Assembly: GCA_000961595.1 (NCBI GenBank)
Contig: LADO01000055.1
Location: 85,089 to 149,088, forward strand
From: Peptococcaceae bacterium BRH_c4b
GTDB lineage: Bacteria; Bacillota; Desulfotomaculia; Desulfotomaculales; Desulfocucumaceae
Direction of reading: 5' to 3'
DNA: 64,000 bases
Position 1 is the first letter of the stretch; each line of letters begins with the position of its first letter. The position numbers were made by a program, and so were the translations under genes. Positions 23,003 to 31,489 of the stretch are shown here, in pieces. The notes under the pieces are model-generated. The model worked only from the letters and a program-made list of their open reading frames with translations, was not told where the DNA came from and searched no databases.

Positions 23003-25381
23003 TTAATCCCGGTTCTTTAACACATCCACCAGATCCAGTTTTCCGACTCCCCTGGCTGCCAGCAAATGGGCCAGCATAATGAAGAATACTCCTCCCAGTG
23101 CCGAGAAGAAATAGGTCAGGGGATAGATAACCACCTGCATGGTAAACAGGTCCGTGCTCACCGCCTGCATGTAGCCCTGGGCCATAAAAAGACCCAGAGG
23201 CAGGCCCAGGGCCACACCCAGCAGAGATTGAAGCAGTGTTTCCTTTAGCAGCAGGCCGGAGACCTCCTGTGAGGTAAATCCTACCACCCGCAGCGAGGCC
23301 AGTTCTCTTTTTCTCTCAGTAAAACTCATCACCGAGGCATTGTATACGATGGCAAAGCCCAGCATAACAGCAAAGACAATCATGACGGATATGGAGTAAA
23401 CCATACTCTCCAGATTTTTATTGAAATTGTCAAGTTCTTTCCGGCGGCTGGTGATTGAAGATATACCCGTCATTTCGCCAAGTTTTTCCTCAATATGTTT
23501 TTCCGTGCCCGGCTGTATTTTCAGCATCGCTCCGGATACAAGGCCGCTCTCCCGCATAATGCGGTTGGCCAGTTCCAGGGACAAGTAGGAGCCTGACCCG
23601 ATTAATTGCGTGCTGATACCGGCTATATTAATTTCTGCATGACGGGCCGGGCCCAGTTTTAGCAGGGTTTCCAGCCTTACCCTGTCTCCGGTTCGCACTC
23701 CCAGTTTAGCAGCCGTTTTTTTGTTAATAAGTATGCCTTCCGGGGGTAGTTTAAGGGGTGTTCCAAGGTCCCCGCTAATTTCCTTTAAAGTCAGGTTTTC
23801 CGGGAGACCCTGTAAAATATCTTCTTCGGTGCGCCCGTTATACTCAAGTCTGACCGGTATTTCGAAAAAAGGTTCCGTTTTCAGTACCCCGTCAAGACGG
23901 GAAATATTGAGAAGTTCTTTTTCTTTAACCGGTCCGGTAAAGCGCAGCAGCAGGTCATAATGTTGCTCCCCATAATAATGGCGGTTAATCATATAATCAA
24001 TGGAATCGTTGGCGAAAAGGGATACCACCAGCATTCCCACGGCGAACGCTACACCCAGCAGGCTGACACCGAACCGTATTTTGTTGCGCCCGGCGCTGCG
24101 AAAGCCCATTTTCCAGGCGGGTCCCAGTCTGTGCCACAGGCCCGGCCAGTATTCCAGAAATATTTTGCCTGCTCCTTTAGGTGCTTCCGGCCTCATGGAC
24201 TCGGCCGGGCTGATGGCCGTGACTGACCGGGATGCGGTCAGGCCGGCCAGGGTGCTAACCGCCAGGCTCAGAAGAAAGCCATACAATATGGCCCTGCCGT
24301 TCACGCCGCCGATGGCCTCCGGCAGGTTGAAAAATTGGGCGTAGGCCCGGGAAATTACCGATGCCAGGGAAAGACCCAGCAGCGAACCCAGGATTGCACC
24401 GGCAAGGGCAACAACCTGGGCATAGCCGGTATAGTGCAGTATTATGGCCCGGTTGCCGTAACCAAGTGCTTTCATCACGCCTATTTGCATGCGCTGGGCT
24501 TTAACCATCCGCCCCAACATTACGAACTGGACGGCTGCGGCAATAGCCAGGAAAATAACAGGCAGAAAAAGGGCGCTGGCTTTCAGGCTGTCCAGTTCGC
24601 CCTGCAAAACCGCATGGCTGAGCTGGTTTTTGCGTGGGTAACTAGCGAGGTTGCCGTAAGGCTCCAGAATATTTTCAATTTGTTTGGCTATTTTCTGCTC
24701 GTCCGACCCAGGGGCCAGCTTTATTACCACCTGGTTGATCTGTCCGGTATAATCCAGTATCTGCTGCGCCTGGCTGTGGGGCATCATGATCATACCGAAT
24801 GTTTTCGGTTCCGGTAAAAAACTGGAGGCGTCTTTCATGGGATATATAAATTCAGGGCTGGTGGCGGTTCCCGTGACGGTGAGGGGAACCCTCCTGCCCC
24901 CGGCCACGATGGTTATCTTATCATTAAAGGACAATGCATTGCCTGCGAAATACTGCGGCTCAAGCAGCACCTCCACACCCCCGCCTTGGGGATGTTCTTC
25001 AAATAATCTACCTTCCAGCAGTTTTACGCGGTTTATTCCGTTTTCAACTGGGGAGGGGTAGCTTATTAACCTTGCCGTAGCCCTTTGATTGTCTTCTTTA
25101 ATTAATGGCACATCTTCCTGTATTCTGCCGGCGGCGCTGATCACACCCGGCACAGCTTCAATTTGCCTGGTGATTTGCTGGGGCGCCCGGATTACCTGGA
25201 AATAATAATCGGCAAAGTTGCTTTCCCTGTAAAACAGTTCCCTGGAGCGCTCAAGGTTGTAATAAGCCGTGGTCATGGCGATGTAAACAGTTATACCCAG
25301 GGCTACCACCGCTGCCACCGCCAGGAATTGGCCCATGGTAGCCCGGATGTTGCGACGGAGTTTTTTGTTTAGGGCTCCCAT
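23003..25381 (-). CDS. FtsX/MacB-type ABC transporter permease
   Basis: About 792 residues with two FtsX-type repeats: an N-terminal membrane segment (QFLAVAAVVALGITVYIAM), a large extracytoplasmic domain, three membrane segments around 285-400 (MLGRMVKAQRMQIGVMKALGYG is the FtsX signature), then a second extracytoplasmic domain and three final segments (RKRELASLRVVGFTSQEVSGLLL). The ATG at 25381 overlaps the ATPase stop codon (TAATG); a GTG six bases upstream is the alternative. Likely exports peptides, antibiotics or lipids; substrate unknown. Confidence 0.9.
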   Translation of the reverse strand: MGALNKKLRRNIRATMGQFLAVAAVVALGITVYIAMTTAYYNLERSRELFYRESNFADYYFQVIRAPQQITRQIEAVPGVISAAGRIQEDVPLIKEDNQRATARLISYPSPVENGINRVKLLEGRLFEEHPQGGGVEVLLEPQYFAGNALSFNDKITIVAGGRRVPLTVTGTATSPEFIYPMKDASSFLPEPKTFGMIMMPHSQAQQILDYTGQINQVVIKLAPGSDEQKIAKQIENILEPYGNLASYPRKNQLSHAVLQGELDSLKASALFLPVIFLAIAAAVQFVMLGRMVKAQRMQIGVMKALGYGNRAIILHYTGYAQVVALAGAILGSLLGLSLASVISRAYAQFFNLPEAIGGVNGRAILYGFLLSLAVSTLAGLTASRSVTAISPAESMRPEAPKGAGKIFLEYWPGLWHRLGPAWKMGFRSAGRNKIRFGVSLLGVAFAVGMLVVSLFANDSIDYMINRHYYGEQHYDLLLRFTGPVKEKELLNISRLDGVLKTEPFFEIPVRLEYNGRTEEDILQGLPENLTLKEISGDLGTPLKLPPEGILINKKTAAKLGVRTGDRVRLETLLKLGPARHAEINIAGISTQLIGSGSYLSLELANRIMRESGLVSGAMLKIQPGTEKHIEEKLGEMTGISSITSRRKELDNFNKNLESMVYSISVMIVFAVMLGFAIVYNASVMSFTERKRELASLRVVGFTSQEVSGLLLKETLLQSLLGVALGLPLGLFMAQGYMQAVSTDLFTMQVVIYPLTYFFSALGGVFFIMLAHLLAARGVGKLDLVDVLKNRD

Positions 25382-26091
25382 TACCACTCAATCCTTTCAG
25401 GTGATACAGTGGTACTGTTTGTTTCTATTGCTGCTATTTCACCGCTGCGCATGCGTACAACCCGGTTGGCCATGGCGCCTATGGAGGCATTGTGGGTTAC
25501 GATAACCACTGTGCTGCCTTGCTCCTGGTTTATTTTGGCCAGCAGTTCCAGTATCAGTTTGCCTGTTTGATAATCCAGCGCGCCGGTGGGCTCATCGCAT
25601 AGCAGCAGGCCGGGGTTTTTAACCGCCGCCCGGGCGATGGAAACCCGCTGCTGCTCTCCGCCGCTCAATTGGGAGGGGAAATGATTCATTCTGGACTCCA
25701 GTCCCACTTCCTTTAATACTTCCCCGGTTGGCAGAGGATTTTCTACCAGATTGGCGGCCAGCTCCACATTCTCTGTGGCCGTGAGATCGGGAATAAGGTT
25801 GTAAAACTGAAAAACAAAACCAACATCGTTACGGCGGTAGCGGGTGAGCCGGGCATCGCCGGCCCTGCTCAGATCCTCACCGGCGAAAAGCACCTGCCCT
25901 GTGGACGGTGTATCAATCCCACCCATGATGTTCAGCAGGGTACTCTTGCCGGAGCCGCTGGGACCCAGTATTACCAGCAACTCTCCCTGGTAAATATCCA
26001 GGGAGGTTTCCTTCAGGGCTTCCACGGTGACTTCGCCCATGATATAGGTCTTGGTTGCTTTGTTAATTTTCATCAAAATGTTTTTGGCCAT
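25381..26091 (-). CDS. MacB/LolD-type ABC transporter ATP-binding protein
   Basis: Walker [18 protein letters not shown]-loop [21 protein letters not shown], signature [14 protein letters not shown], Walker [18 protein letters not shown] and [11 protein letters not shown]. The GALD and NLIP elements are typical of the MacB/LolD subfamily that partners FtsX permeases. Start at 26091 ([11 protein letters not shown]) is preferred over 26136, which would overlap the upstream regulator gene by 74 bases; with 26091 the overlap is 29 bases. Confidence 0.9.
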   Translation of the reverse strand: MAKNILMKINKATKTYIMGEVTVEALKETSLDIYQGELLVILGPSGSGKSTLLNIMGGIDTPSTGQVLFAGEDLSRAGDARLTRYRRNDVGFVFQFYNLIPDLTATENVELAANLVENPLPTGEVLKEVGLESRMNHFPSQLSGGEQQRVSIARAAVKNPGLLLCDEPTGALDYQTGKLILELLAKINQEQGSTVVIVTHNASIGAMANRVVRMRSGEIAAIETNSTTVSPERIEW

Positions 26092-26593
26092 AACTGTTTG
26101 CCCCCGGCTTATTAATGTTTTTATTAATAGTGCCATTTTTCCATTTTATGTACATTTGGGGGAAATCGGATAAGTACCAGTTTATGAAGTCAAAGTAGTC
26201 TTTCATTCCATTAAGGTTTTCAACTGCTGCCGTGTTGTGGGGGCTTACAGCCGCAAGACCCTGCCTGATAAGTTTTTCCCAGGCGTCAAGGGTTCTTATT
26301 TTTTTTGCCTGGGCGTCTGTCCAGGCAATGGTGCTGACACGGTAAAAATCCTTCCTGTCGCCTGAAACACTTACCTTTTCGAAAAAGTGAATAAGCAATC
26401 CCTGGCGCATGGTGAGTGATGCGGTAGCCTTACTGAAAAGCAGGTCCCGGGCTATTTCATCCAGTGTCTTTGGTTTTTCCGAAATCAGCAGGTAGCCGAA
26501 AACCCTGCCCAGCGTCCTGCTGGCTCCCGAGGTCTCAAACAGCAGCCCCATTTCCTCTATATAATCTATTTCCTGCGGGTTTATGTAAATCAC
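26063..26593 (-). CDS. GbsR/MarR-family transcriptional regulator
   Basis: A 176-residue winged-helix regulator. The N-terminal GLLFETSGASRTLGRVFGYLLISEKPKTLDEIARDLLFSKATASLTMRQG is characteristic of the GbsR family. It overlaps the ATPase gene and heads the exporter operon, so it is the probable local regulator. A perfect 16-bp palindrome lies 23 bases upstream of the start (26616-26631), a likely autoregulatory operator. ATG with no strong Shine-Dalgarno other than GGGGGG near 26592-26597. Confidence 0.87.
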   Translation of the reverse strand: MIYINPQEIDYIEEMGLLFETSGASRTLGRVFGYLLISEKPKTLDEIARDLLFSKATASLTMRQGLLIHFFEKVSVSGDRKDFYRVSTIAWTDAQAKKIRTLDAWEKLIRQGLAAVSPHNTAAVENLNGMKDYFDFINWYLSDFPQMYIKWKNGTINKNINKPGANSYGQKHFDEN

Positions 26594-26615
26594 CCCCCTT
26601 GTTTTAATTGTAATG

Positions 26616-26631
26616 TATTAAACGTTTAATA
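26616..26631. promoter_or_regulatory. 16-bp perfect palindrome, probable GbsR-type operator
   Basis: TATTAAACGTTTAATA is self-complementary and sits in the promoter region of the GbsR-like gene and its exporter operon. A second half-like ATTAAAC follows at about 26635. Operator function is inferred. Confidence 0.5.
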
Positions 26632-26711
26632 TCAATTAAACATTCGAGGCAAAAGGACAAAACAAAAGCCGGTTAATGCGCATTTCCATAGGGACATTTT
26701 ATGAACCGTCG

Positions 26712-26752
26712 ATACTAATGATAAAATTATAGTATAATTTTATCATTAGTAT
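26712..26752. promoter_or_regulatory. 41-nt perfect palindrome before the XRE gene
   Basis: Arms of 20 bases (26712-26731 and 26733-26752) are exact reverse complements around a single central G; the right arm contains TATAAT. It lies 27 bases before the XRE regulator start, suggesting an autoregulatory operator overlapping a promoter; as RNA it would form a very stable AU hairpin. Confidence 0.55.
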
Positions 26753-26779
26753 TCCATCAATGCTGATGAGGTGAAAAAC

Positions 26780-27010
26780 ATGGCTGTTAGCTACAAAAAG
26801 CTATGGAAATTATTAATTGACAAAGATATGAAAAAGAAAGATTTCCAAGTTGCAGCAGATATAAGCTCCGGCGCTATTTCCAAGCTTGGCCGAAATGAAA
26901 ATGTAACTACTGCAGTGCTGATGAAAATATGTAATGCGTTGAAGTGCGATATCGGCGATATCATGGAAATAATTCCAGACGAACCGAAAGGCGGTGATGG
27001 TGATGAGTAA
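26780..27010 (+). CDS. XRE/Cro-type helix-turn-helix regulator
   Basis: 76 residues with one Cro/CI-type domain: MKKKDFQVAADISSGAISKLGRNENVTTAVLMKICNALKCDIGDIMEI, typical of the YozG/HTH_26 type. The ATG at 26780 is used; a GTG at 26771 in the same frame overlaps the ribosome site GATGAGGTG. Its stop overlaps the next gene by 8 bases, so they form a two-gene unit whose second gene is broken. The giant palindrome upstream is its likely target. Confidence 0.85.
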   Translation: MAVSYKKLWKLLIDKDMKKKDFQVAADISSGAISKLGRNENVTTAVLMKICNALKCDIGDIMEIIPDEPKGGDGDE

Positions 27011-27686
27011 AAAGAAACCGCCCGAGGAGAAAAACATACGCTCCTCCGCCGCCGAATACCTGACATACATCGCCGCGACAGGCGACAATCCGCAAAGCAT
27101 CGAAATGCGCTACGAAGACGAGAACATCTGGCTCACGCAGAAGATGCTCGCGGTGTTTTATGACGTGGAGATACCCACAATCAACGAGCATATTGCAAAA
27201 ATATTCTCCGACCATGAACTCGAGCCGGAAGCAACTATTAGGAATTTCCGAATAGTTCAAACTGAAGGCTCACGCCAGGTCAGCCGTGAAGTTAAGCACT
27301 ACAACCTGCAAATGATTATTGCGGTCGGATTCAAAATCAATTCCGACCGCGCTGTGCAGTTCCGCAAATGGGTCAATAAAATTGCGAAAGACTACACGAT
27401 TCAGGGTTGGGTTATGGACGACGAACGACTGAAAAACGGTGGTTCGGTACTGACCGAAAAGTATTACGAGAAACTGCTTGAGAAAATCCGCGAGATACGT
27501 CTTTCTGAGCGCAGGTTTTATCAAAAAGTCACGGATATTTACGCAAGCAAGTTCAATTATAAATGCCATCAAAGGAAAGTAAATATTTTATACACGAGGC
27601 TATGTCGACTGACAAAAAGAGGCACTATCGTTGAGATAGTACCTCTTTTTCGCTTTTCCGTATCGGTTTGGGGTATGGTTCAGTAA
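27003..27686 (+). pseudogene. RhuM-family protein, 3'-truncated
   Basis: Residues 1-185 match the RhuM (virulence RhuM) family: YEDENIWLTQKMLAVFYDVEIPTINEHIAKIF, RQVSREVKHYNLQMIIAVGFKINSDRAVQFRKW, and LSERRFYQKVTDIY. Family members are about 330 residues, but after TDIYA (about 27555) the frame reads unrelated residues and soon meets a terminator, so about 150 residues are missing. RhuM genes are found in genomic islands and next to HTH genes. Start ATG 27003 overlaps the XRE gene. Confidence 0.75.
27614..27650. terminator. Bidirectional Rho-independent terminator
   Basis: AAAAAGAGG..CTATC pairs with GATAG..CCTCTTTTT across a 5-base loop, with T runs usable on both strands. It separates the broken rhuM from the convergent protease gene. 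Confidence 0.85.
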
Positions 27687-27736
27687 GTTTCCCTATTGAA
27701 CCGTACCTTTTCCTGCCGGTTTTTGTTTTACAAACC

Positions 27737-28579
27737 TTAGTCCCCTTTTTTCTCCCTTTGATAGGGCAGGGGAATATAATTTACGGTGGGCTGCCGTCGA
27801 ACGGGCTGGTCGAAATAATCCATCAGTTCATATATTTCAGGCGGCATGACCCCGCATACCGGGAACCCCAGTGCCGTGAGTTCCTCACAACTTATGGAAT
27901 GGTCGTGGGTCCAGCGGCCTTCGGTGAAAATATCCGCTATTTCCCCGGCCTTCTCCTCCCCCAGGCGGTCTTTCAATATTTGATAAACCTTTGCCCTCAC
28001 CTGGGTCAGGGCTTTTTGGGCGACGTCTGCCAAAATGAGGGTCTGATCATCAATGTCATTAATATTTTTATCCTTTGTAACTTTTATCAGCGATGCCGCC
28101 GGATATTGGCCGATTTGTGGGTCTACCGGCCCCAGCACGGCATTGGGGTCCATGACTATCTCGTTCGCCGCCAGGGCGATCAATGTTCCGCCGGACATAG
28201 CGTAGTGGGGTACGAAAACAGTTACTTTGGCGGGGTGCATGCGTATGGCGTGGGCAATCTGCTCGGAAGCCAGCACCAGCCCGCCGGGGGTGTGCAAAAT
28301 GAGGTCTATGGGCATATCATTGGGCGTAAGTCTTATAGCCCTCAATATCTGTTCCGAGTCATCAATGGATATATACTTGGTCAGGGGGAAGCCAAAAAAG
28401 GAAAACATCTCCTGGCGGTGAATCAGGGCTATAACCCGGCTCCCCCTCTTTTTCTCCAGCATACGCAGGGTGTTGAAGCGCTGGTTTTGTAACCTGAACT
28501 GTTTGATCATGGGTACAAACGCCATTAATATAAATACAATCCATATAATACTGGAAAAATTAAAGCTGGTATTGTTCAT
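27737..28579 (-). CDS. Membrane-anchored ClpP-class serine protease (SDH/SppA-like)
   Basis: 280 residues: an N-terminal membrane segment (SSIIWIVFILMAFVPMI) followed by a cytoplasmic ClpP/crotonase-fold domain. DLILHTPGGLVLASEQIAHAI forms the oxyanion region and AMSGGTLIALAANEIVMDPNAVLGPVDPQ holds the nucleophilic Ser, followed by the conserved LGPVDPQ of the SDH (serine dehydrogenase proteinase) family. A Lys general base is plausible downstream (DKN or VYQILK region). Likely cleaves membrane or signal peptides. Monocistronic. Confidence 0.87.
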   Translation of the reverse strand: MNNTSFNFSSIIWIVFILMAFVPMIKQFRLQNQRFNTLRMLEKKRGSRVIALIHRQEMFSFFGFPLTKYISIDDSEQILRAIRLTPNDMPIDLILHTPGGLVLASEQIAHAIRMHPAKVTVFVPHYAMSGGTLIALAANEIVMDPNAVLGPVDPQIGQYPAASLIKVTKDKNINDIDDQTLILADVAQKALTQVRAKVYQILKDRLGEEKAGEIADIFTEGRWTHDHSISCEELTALGFPVCGVMPPEIYELMDYFDQPVRRQPTVNYIPLPYQREKKGD

Positions 28580-28814
28580 AAAACCCCCCCCTTATTCACT
28601 TTGTATTTGTTTTCAACATCTCTTCAATGAATCCTTTAGTCTTTGCTGGATTTCCCGGGTTGGGACGGTATGTCACAGAAGGGTTAAATGTTTACCGGGG
28701 CGAAGCATTATATGGGTTTGATTTATTAAAAAATGTTTACTGAAATTAACCCTGTTATACAGATATGAAATGAACTTATATATTGCCAATATTATTACCG
28801 AAGGGGGTATTGCT

Positions 28815-29195
28815 TTGAACAGGTTAAAAGTGTTGTTTCACGTGAACGAAGCAGGCAGGTGGCCCAGGGTTTTGTTGAATGCAAAAAATTTTATCAACGA
28901 TGTGGGCCGGGGACAGGCGAATATTGAAATTTTGGCCAATGGTGCGGGAGTGGCCGGTTATGCCCCCGCTGCCGGGACGTGCGGAGCGTCAGCAGAAGGG
29001 AACGACGACGGTAAGATATTAGCGGAAATGAAAAATTTATCGGACCAAGGGGTGGTCTTTGCCGCCTGCCGCAACGCCCTGGGCATGCATGCCATTGCTG
29101 AAAACTCTCTGCCCGTCTTTGTAATGGTGGTTCCTGCTGGTATAACAGAGTTAGCCAAAAAACAGGCGGAAGGTTTCGCCTATATCAAGCAATAA
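28815..29195 (+). CDS. DsrE/DsrF-like sulfur-carrier family protein
   Basis: About 126 residues, single DsrE-like domain: KVLFHVNEAGRWPRVLLNAKNFINDVG, IEILANGAGVAGY, GVVFAACRNALGMH and a C-terminal VVPAGITELAKKQAEGFAYIK, as in the YchN/DsrE-like family associated with persulfide transfer. The Cys in AACRNAL sits at the position used by active members. TTG 28815 with GAAGGGGG seven bases upstream is preferred to the ATG at 28770. Monocistronic, terminator-like hairpin 95 bases downstream. Confidence 0.85.
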   Translation: MNRLKVLFHVNEAGRWPRVLLNAKNFINDVGRGQANIEILANGAGVAGYAPAAGTCGASAEGNDDGKILAEMKNLSDQGVVFAACRNALGMHAIAENSLPVFVMVVPAGITELAKKQAEGFAYIKQ

Positions 29196-29537
29196 TAGTG
29201 TGAACAACATTCTAAACCCATGCCCCTACGGAGCACAATCTATAATGAAAATCTATTTTCCCAATCAAAAGAAAAAATACATATTATCGACAGGCTGAAT
29301 AGAGCCTGTTATTTTTTTGCCATAATATACCACCATGATTTCCCATATTTTACGTTCCCTGGGCAGGAAAAAGCTATACTCCTACAAAAGTATACCTGAA
29401 ACGAATTTTTAGTGAGATACCCCTGATTACTTTAAAGCACTTGCGTAATAACATTTCAGAAGCATTAATTCGGCAGCCGTAGAATGCCGGTCAGTTGACC
29501 GGCCGGCTGGTTTTTAACCGGAGCAGGTGGGAGAGAG
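29196..29537. other. Gene-free region: terminator and sigI promoter region
   Basis: A terminator ACAGGCT/AGCCTGT with a T7 run is at 29290-29317. Further on, ACCCC (29419-29423) and CGTAA (29444-29448) are weakly reminiscent of a SigI-type promoter but the spacing is not convincing. No gene was seen. Confidence 0.5.
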
Positions 29538-30311
29538 GTGATGCAGGGGGGAGCGAGGGGATGTGTAGCTTTGCTGGGACTGCGGGAACTGGAGACAAAT
29601 CTGGCGCTTGCCCGCTCCGGGGACAGGGAAGCCCGGGAAGATCTGATTAGGGAATGCCAGCCCTTCGTTTTAAAAACTACCGAAAGCTTCTGCGGCAAGG
29701 GTCTTCAGTGGGGCAGGGACGACGAGTTAAGCGTTAGCCTGATTGCTTTGAACGAGGCGGTGGACCGCTTTGACCTGGAACGCAGTGATTCATTTCTGGC
29801 CTTTGCGGGAATGGTGATCAAAAGCAGGCTCAAGGATTATTATCGCCGGGAAAAAAGACAGCTAACCGCTGAACTCAGCCTGCAGGACGATGAAAACGGC
29901 TTGCAGCCTGCCGAACTCAGCCGGGCCTGGGAGGTTTACCGGTTGGAAAGGGCGGCCAGGGAACGCGGCGAGGAAATTGCCGAATACCGGAAGCTGCTTG
30001 CCGACTATGACGTCAGTTTTGATGAATTGGTAAAAATAGCGCCCAAGAAAAGTACTAACCGGCGTCAGTTGATTGCCGCAGCCCATGAATTGATCCGGCA
30101 GCCCGGACTGGTCGCCTATTTAATTCGCAATAAACGCCTGCCGCTGAACGAATTATCCGAAGCCAGCGGCATAGGGCGCAAAACCCTGGAGAGGGGTAGA
30201 AAATATATTATCGCGGTGGCTTTGATATTAAATCATAGGGAGAGGTTTTTATACCTCGGTTCCTATCTTAAACTGGACCTTACCGGGCCGGAGGGGGTGG
30301 GGCGGCAATGA
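29538..30311 (+). CDS. sigI: RNA polymerase sigma factor SigI
   Basis: 257 residues with SigI features: region 2 (ARSGDREAREDLIRECQPFVLKTTESFCGKG, DELSVSLIALNEAVDRFD, SFLAFAGMVIKSRLKDYYRREKR) and a C-terminal SigI-specific domain (LPLNELSEASGIGRKTLERGRKYIIAVALIL). The partner anti-sigma gene rsgI overlaps the stop codon (ATGA), the standard pair. SigI factors respond to heat or to extracellular polysaccharide, depending on the RsgI sensor. Start GTG 29538 or ATG 29541 has GGAGAGAGG upstream. Confidence 0.92.
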   Translation: MMQGGARGCVALLGLRELETNLALARSGDREAREDLIRECQPFVLKTTESFCGKGLQWGRDDELSVSLIALNEAVDRFDLERSDSFLAFAGMVIKSRLKDYYRREKRQLTAELSLQDDENGLQPAELSRAWEVYRLERAARERGEEIAEYRKLLADYDVSFDELVKIAPKKSTNRRQLIAAAHELIRQPGLVAYLIRNKRLPLNELSEASGIGRKTLERGRKYIIAVALILNHRERFLYLGSYLKLDLTGPEGVGRQ

Positions 30312-31489
30312 AGGCAAAGAAAATTAGGGGTGTTGTGGTTGAAATAAAGCCGGCATCCTGCATTATTATCACGCCGGACGGAGGTTTTGAAGAAGTCCGC
30401 AGGCCTGGTGGCGATGTTCGACCGGGGGATGAAATATTATCCGCTTCCGTATCCTGGACGCCCCGTGTTCAGACTTTGCTGAGACCCTTGCTGGCGGCTG
30501 CCATGATTTTTATCGCGGTTTTTGTGGGCTACGGTTACTCCGGCAGGTTCCAGCCTCAGCCCGTGGCCTATGTATCGCTGGATATAAATCCCAGTATCGA
30601 AATGGGTGTAGACAGCGACAACCGTATCGTTACCACCCGGGGTCTGAACAGGGACGGGGAAAAGCTTTTGCTTAAACTGAACTTAAAAAGACAGGATTTG
30701 TACCAGGGTATATCCGTCATCGTCGGGGAAGCCATTAAACAGGGGTATATCAGGGCAGATCAGGATAACTTCGTGCTATCCACCCTTGCCTGCAACGCCG
30801 TGGAAAATTTAGACAGCAGCATAACGGCTAACCGGATGACCAGTCAGAAGGAAAAGATTGAAGCAGCCATAGAGGAACCAGTAGTTGCCAAAGGTTTGGC
30901 AACAAGGGTTGCGGTGGAAGAAGTTAAGCCCGAGTTCAGGAAAAAGGCTCTGGCGGAGGGGATCTCCCCAGGGAAACTGCTGTTCAGGGAGAGGGCCGGA
31001 GGAAACAAAATCCGGGTGGACATTGATGAGTTGAAAGTCAAAAGCATCCGCAGCCTGGAAAAAACTAAACATATCAGGCTGGAGCAAATGTTCCCGGGTG
31101 TAAAAGTGAAAAGGGCTAATCAGAAAGCCGGTGGCAAAAAAGCTGAATGGCCGGTTCAGAGAGTCCCGGCTAACGATTTGAAGCATCCACCGGGTCAGGG
31201 AACGAAAATTCAAGATAAAGAACGGGGAGCGCCGGGCAGCTCTGCTGAAAAAAGTAATAAAAAGCAGAGAAAGCCCAGGGCTGCGCCTGTTTTGCCGGAC
31301 AAAAAAACACCGGACAAAAAAATACCGGGCAAATCGGGCCGGGATAACAATCCGGCGGGCAATTCCAAAAAGGTTGCTGAGAAAGTACGGAATGGCGGTC
31401 TAACCGGTGGCAACCCAATAGATCCGGCGAATCCGTATGAGTTCCATTTAAAGAATATAATTCGGAAGGCAAAGGAGGATAAAAATTGA
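30308..31489 (+). CDS. rsgI: RsgI-type anti-sigma-I factor, membrane-anchored
   Basis: 393 residues: cytoplasmic RsgI_N domain (KIRGVVVEIKPASCIIITPDGGFEEV), one membrane segment (about 58-77), then a periplasmic-type domain with YVSLDINPSIEMGVDSDN, where the Asn-Pro bond is the known autoproteolysis site of RsgI proteins, and a Lys/Pro-rich unstructured tail (about 270-360). Unlike clostridial RsgI with carbohydrate-binding modules, no CBM or hydrolase domain is present. Overlaps sigI by four bases and the SLH gene by four (TTGA), so the three genes are coupled. Confidence 0.9.
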   Translation: MKAKKIRGVVVEIKPASCIIITPDGGFEEVRRPGGDVRPGDEILSASVSWTPRVQTLLRPLLAAAMIFIAVFVGYGYSGRFQPQPVAYVSLDINPSIEMGVDSDNRIVTTRGLNRDGEKLLLKLNLKRQDLYQGISVIVGEAIKQGYIRADQDNFVLSTLACNAVENLDSSITANRMTSQKEKIEAAIEEPVVAKGLATRVAVEEVKPEFRKKALAEGISPGKLLFRERAGGNKIRVDIDELKVKSIRSLEKTKHIRLEQMFPGVKVKRANQKAGGKKAEWPVQRVPANDLKHPPGQGTKIQDKERGAPGSSAEKSNKKQRKPRAAPVLPDKKTPDKKIPGKSGRDNNPAGNSKKVAEKVRNGGLTGGNPIDPANPYEFHLKNIIRKAKEDKN

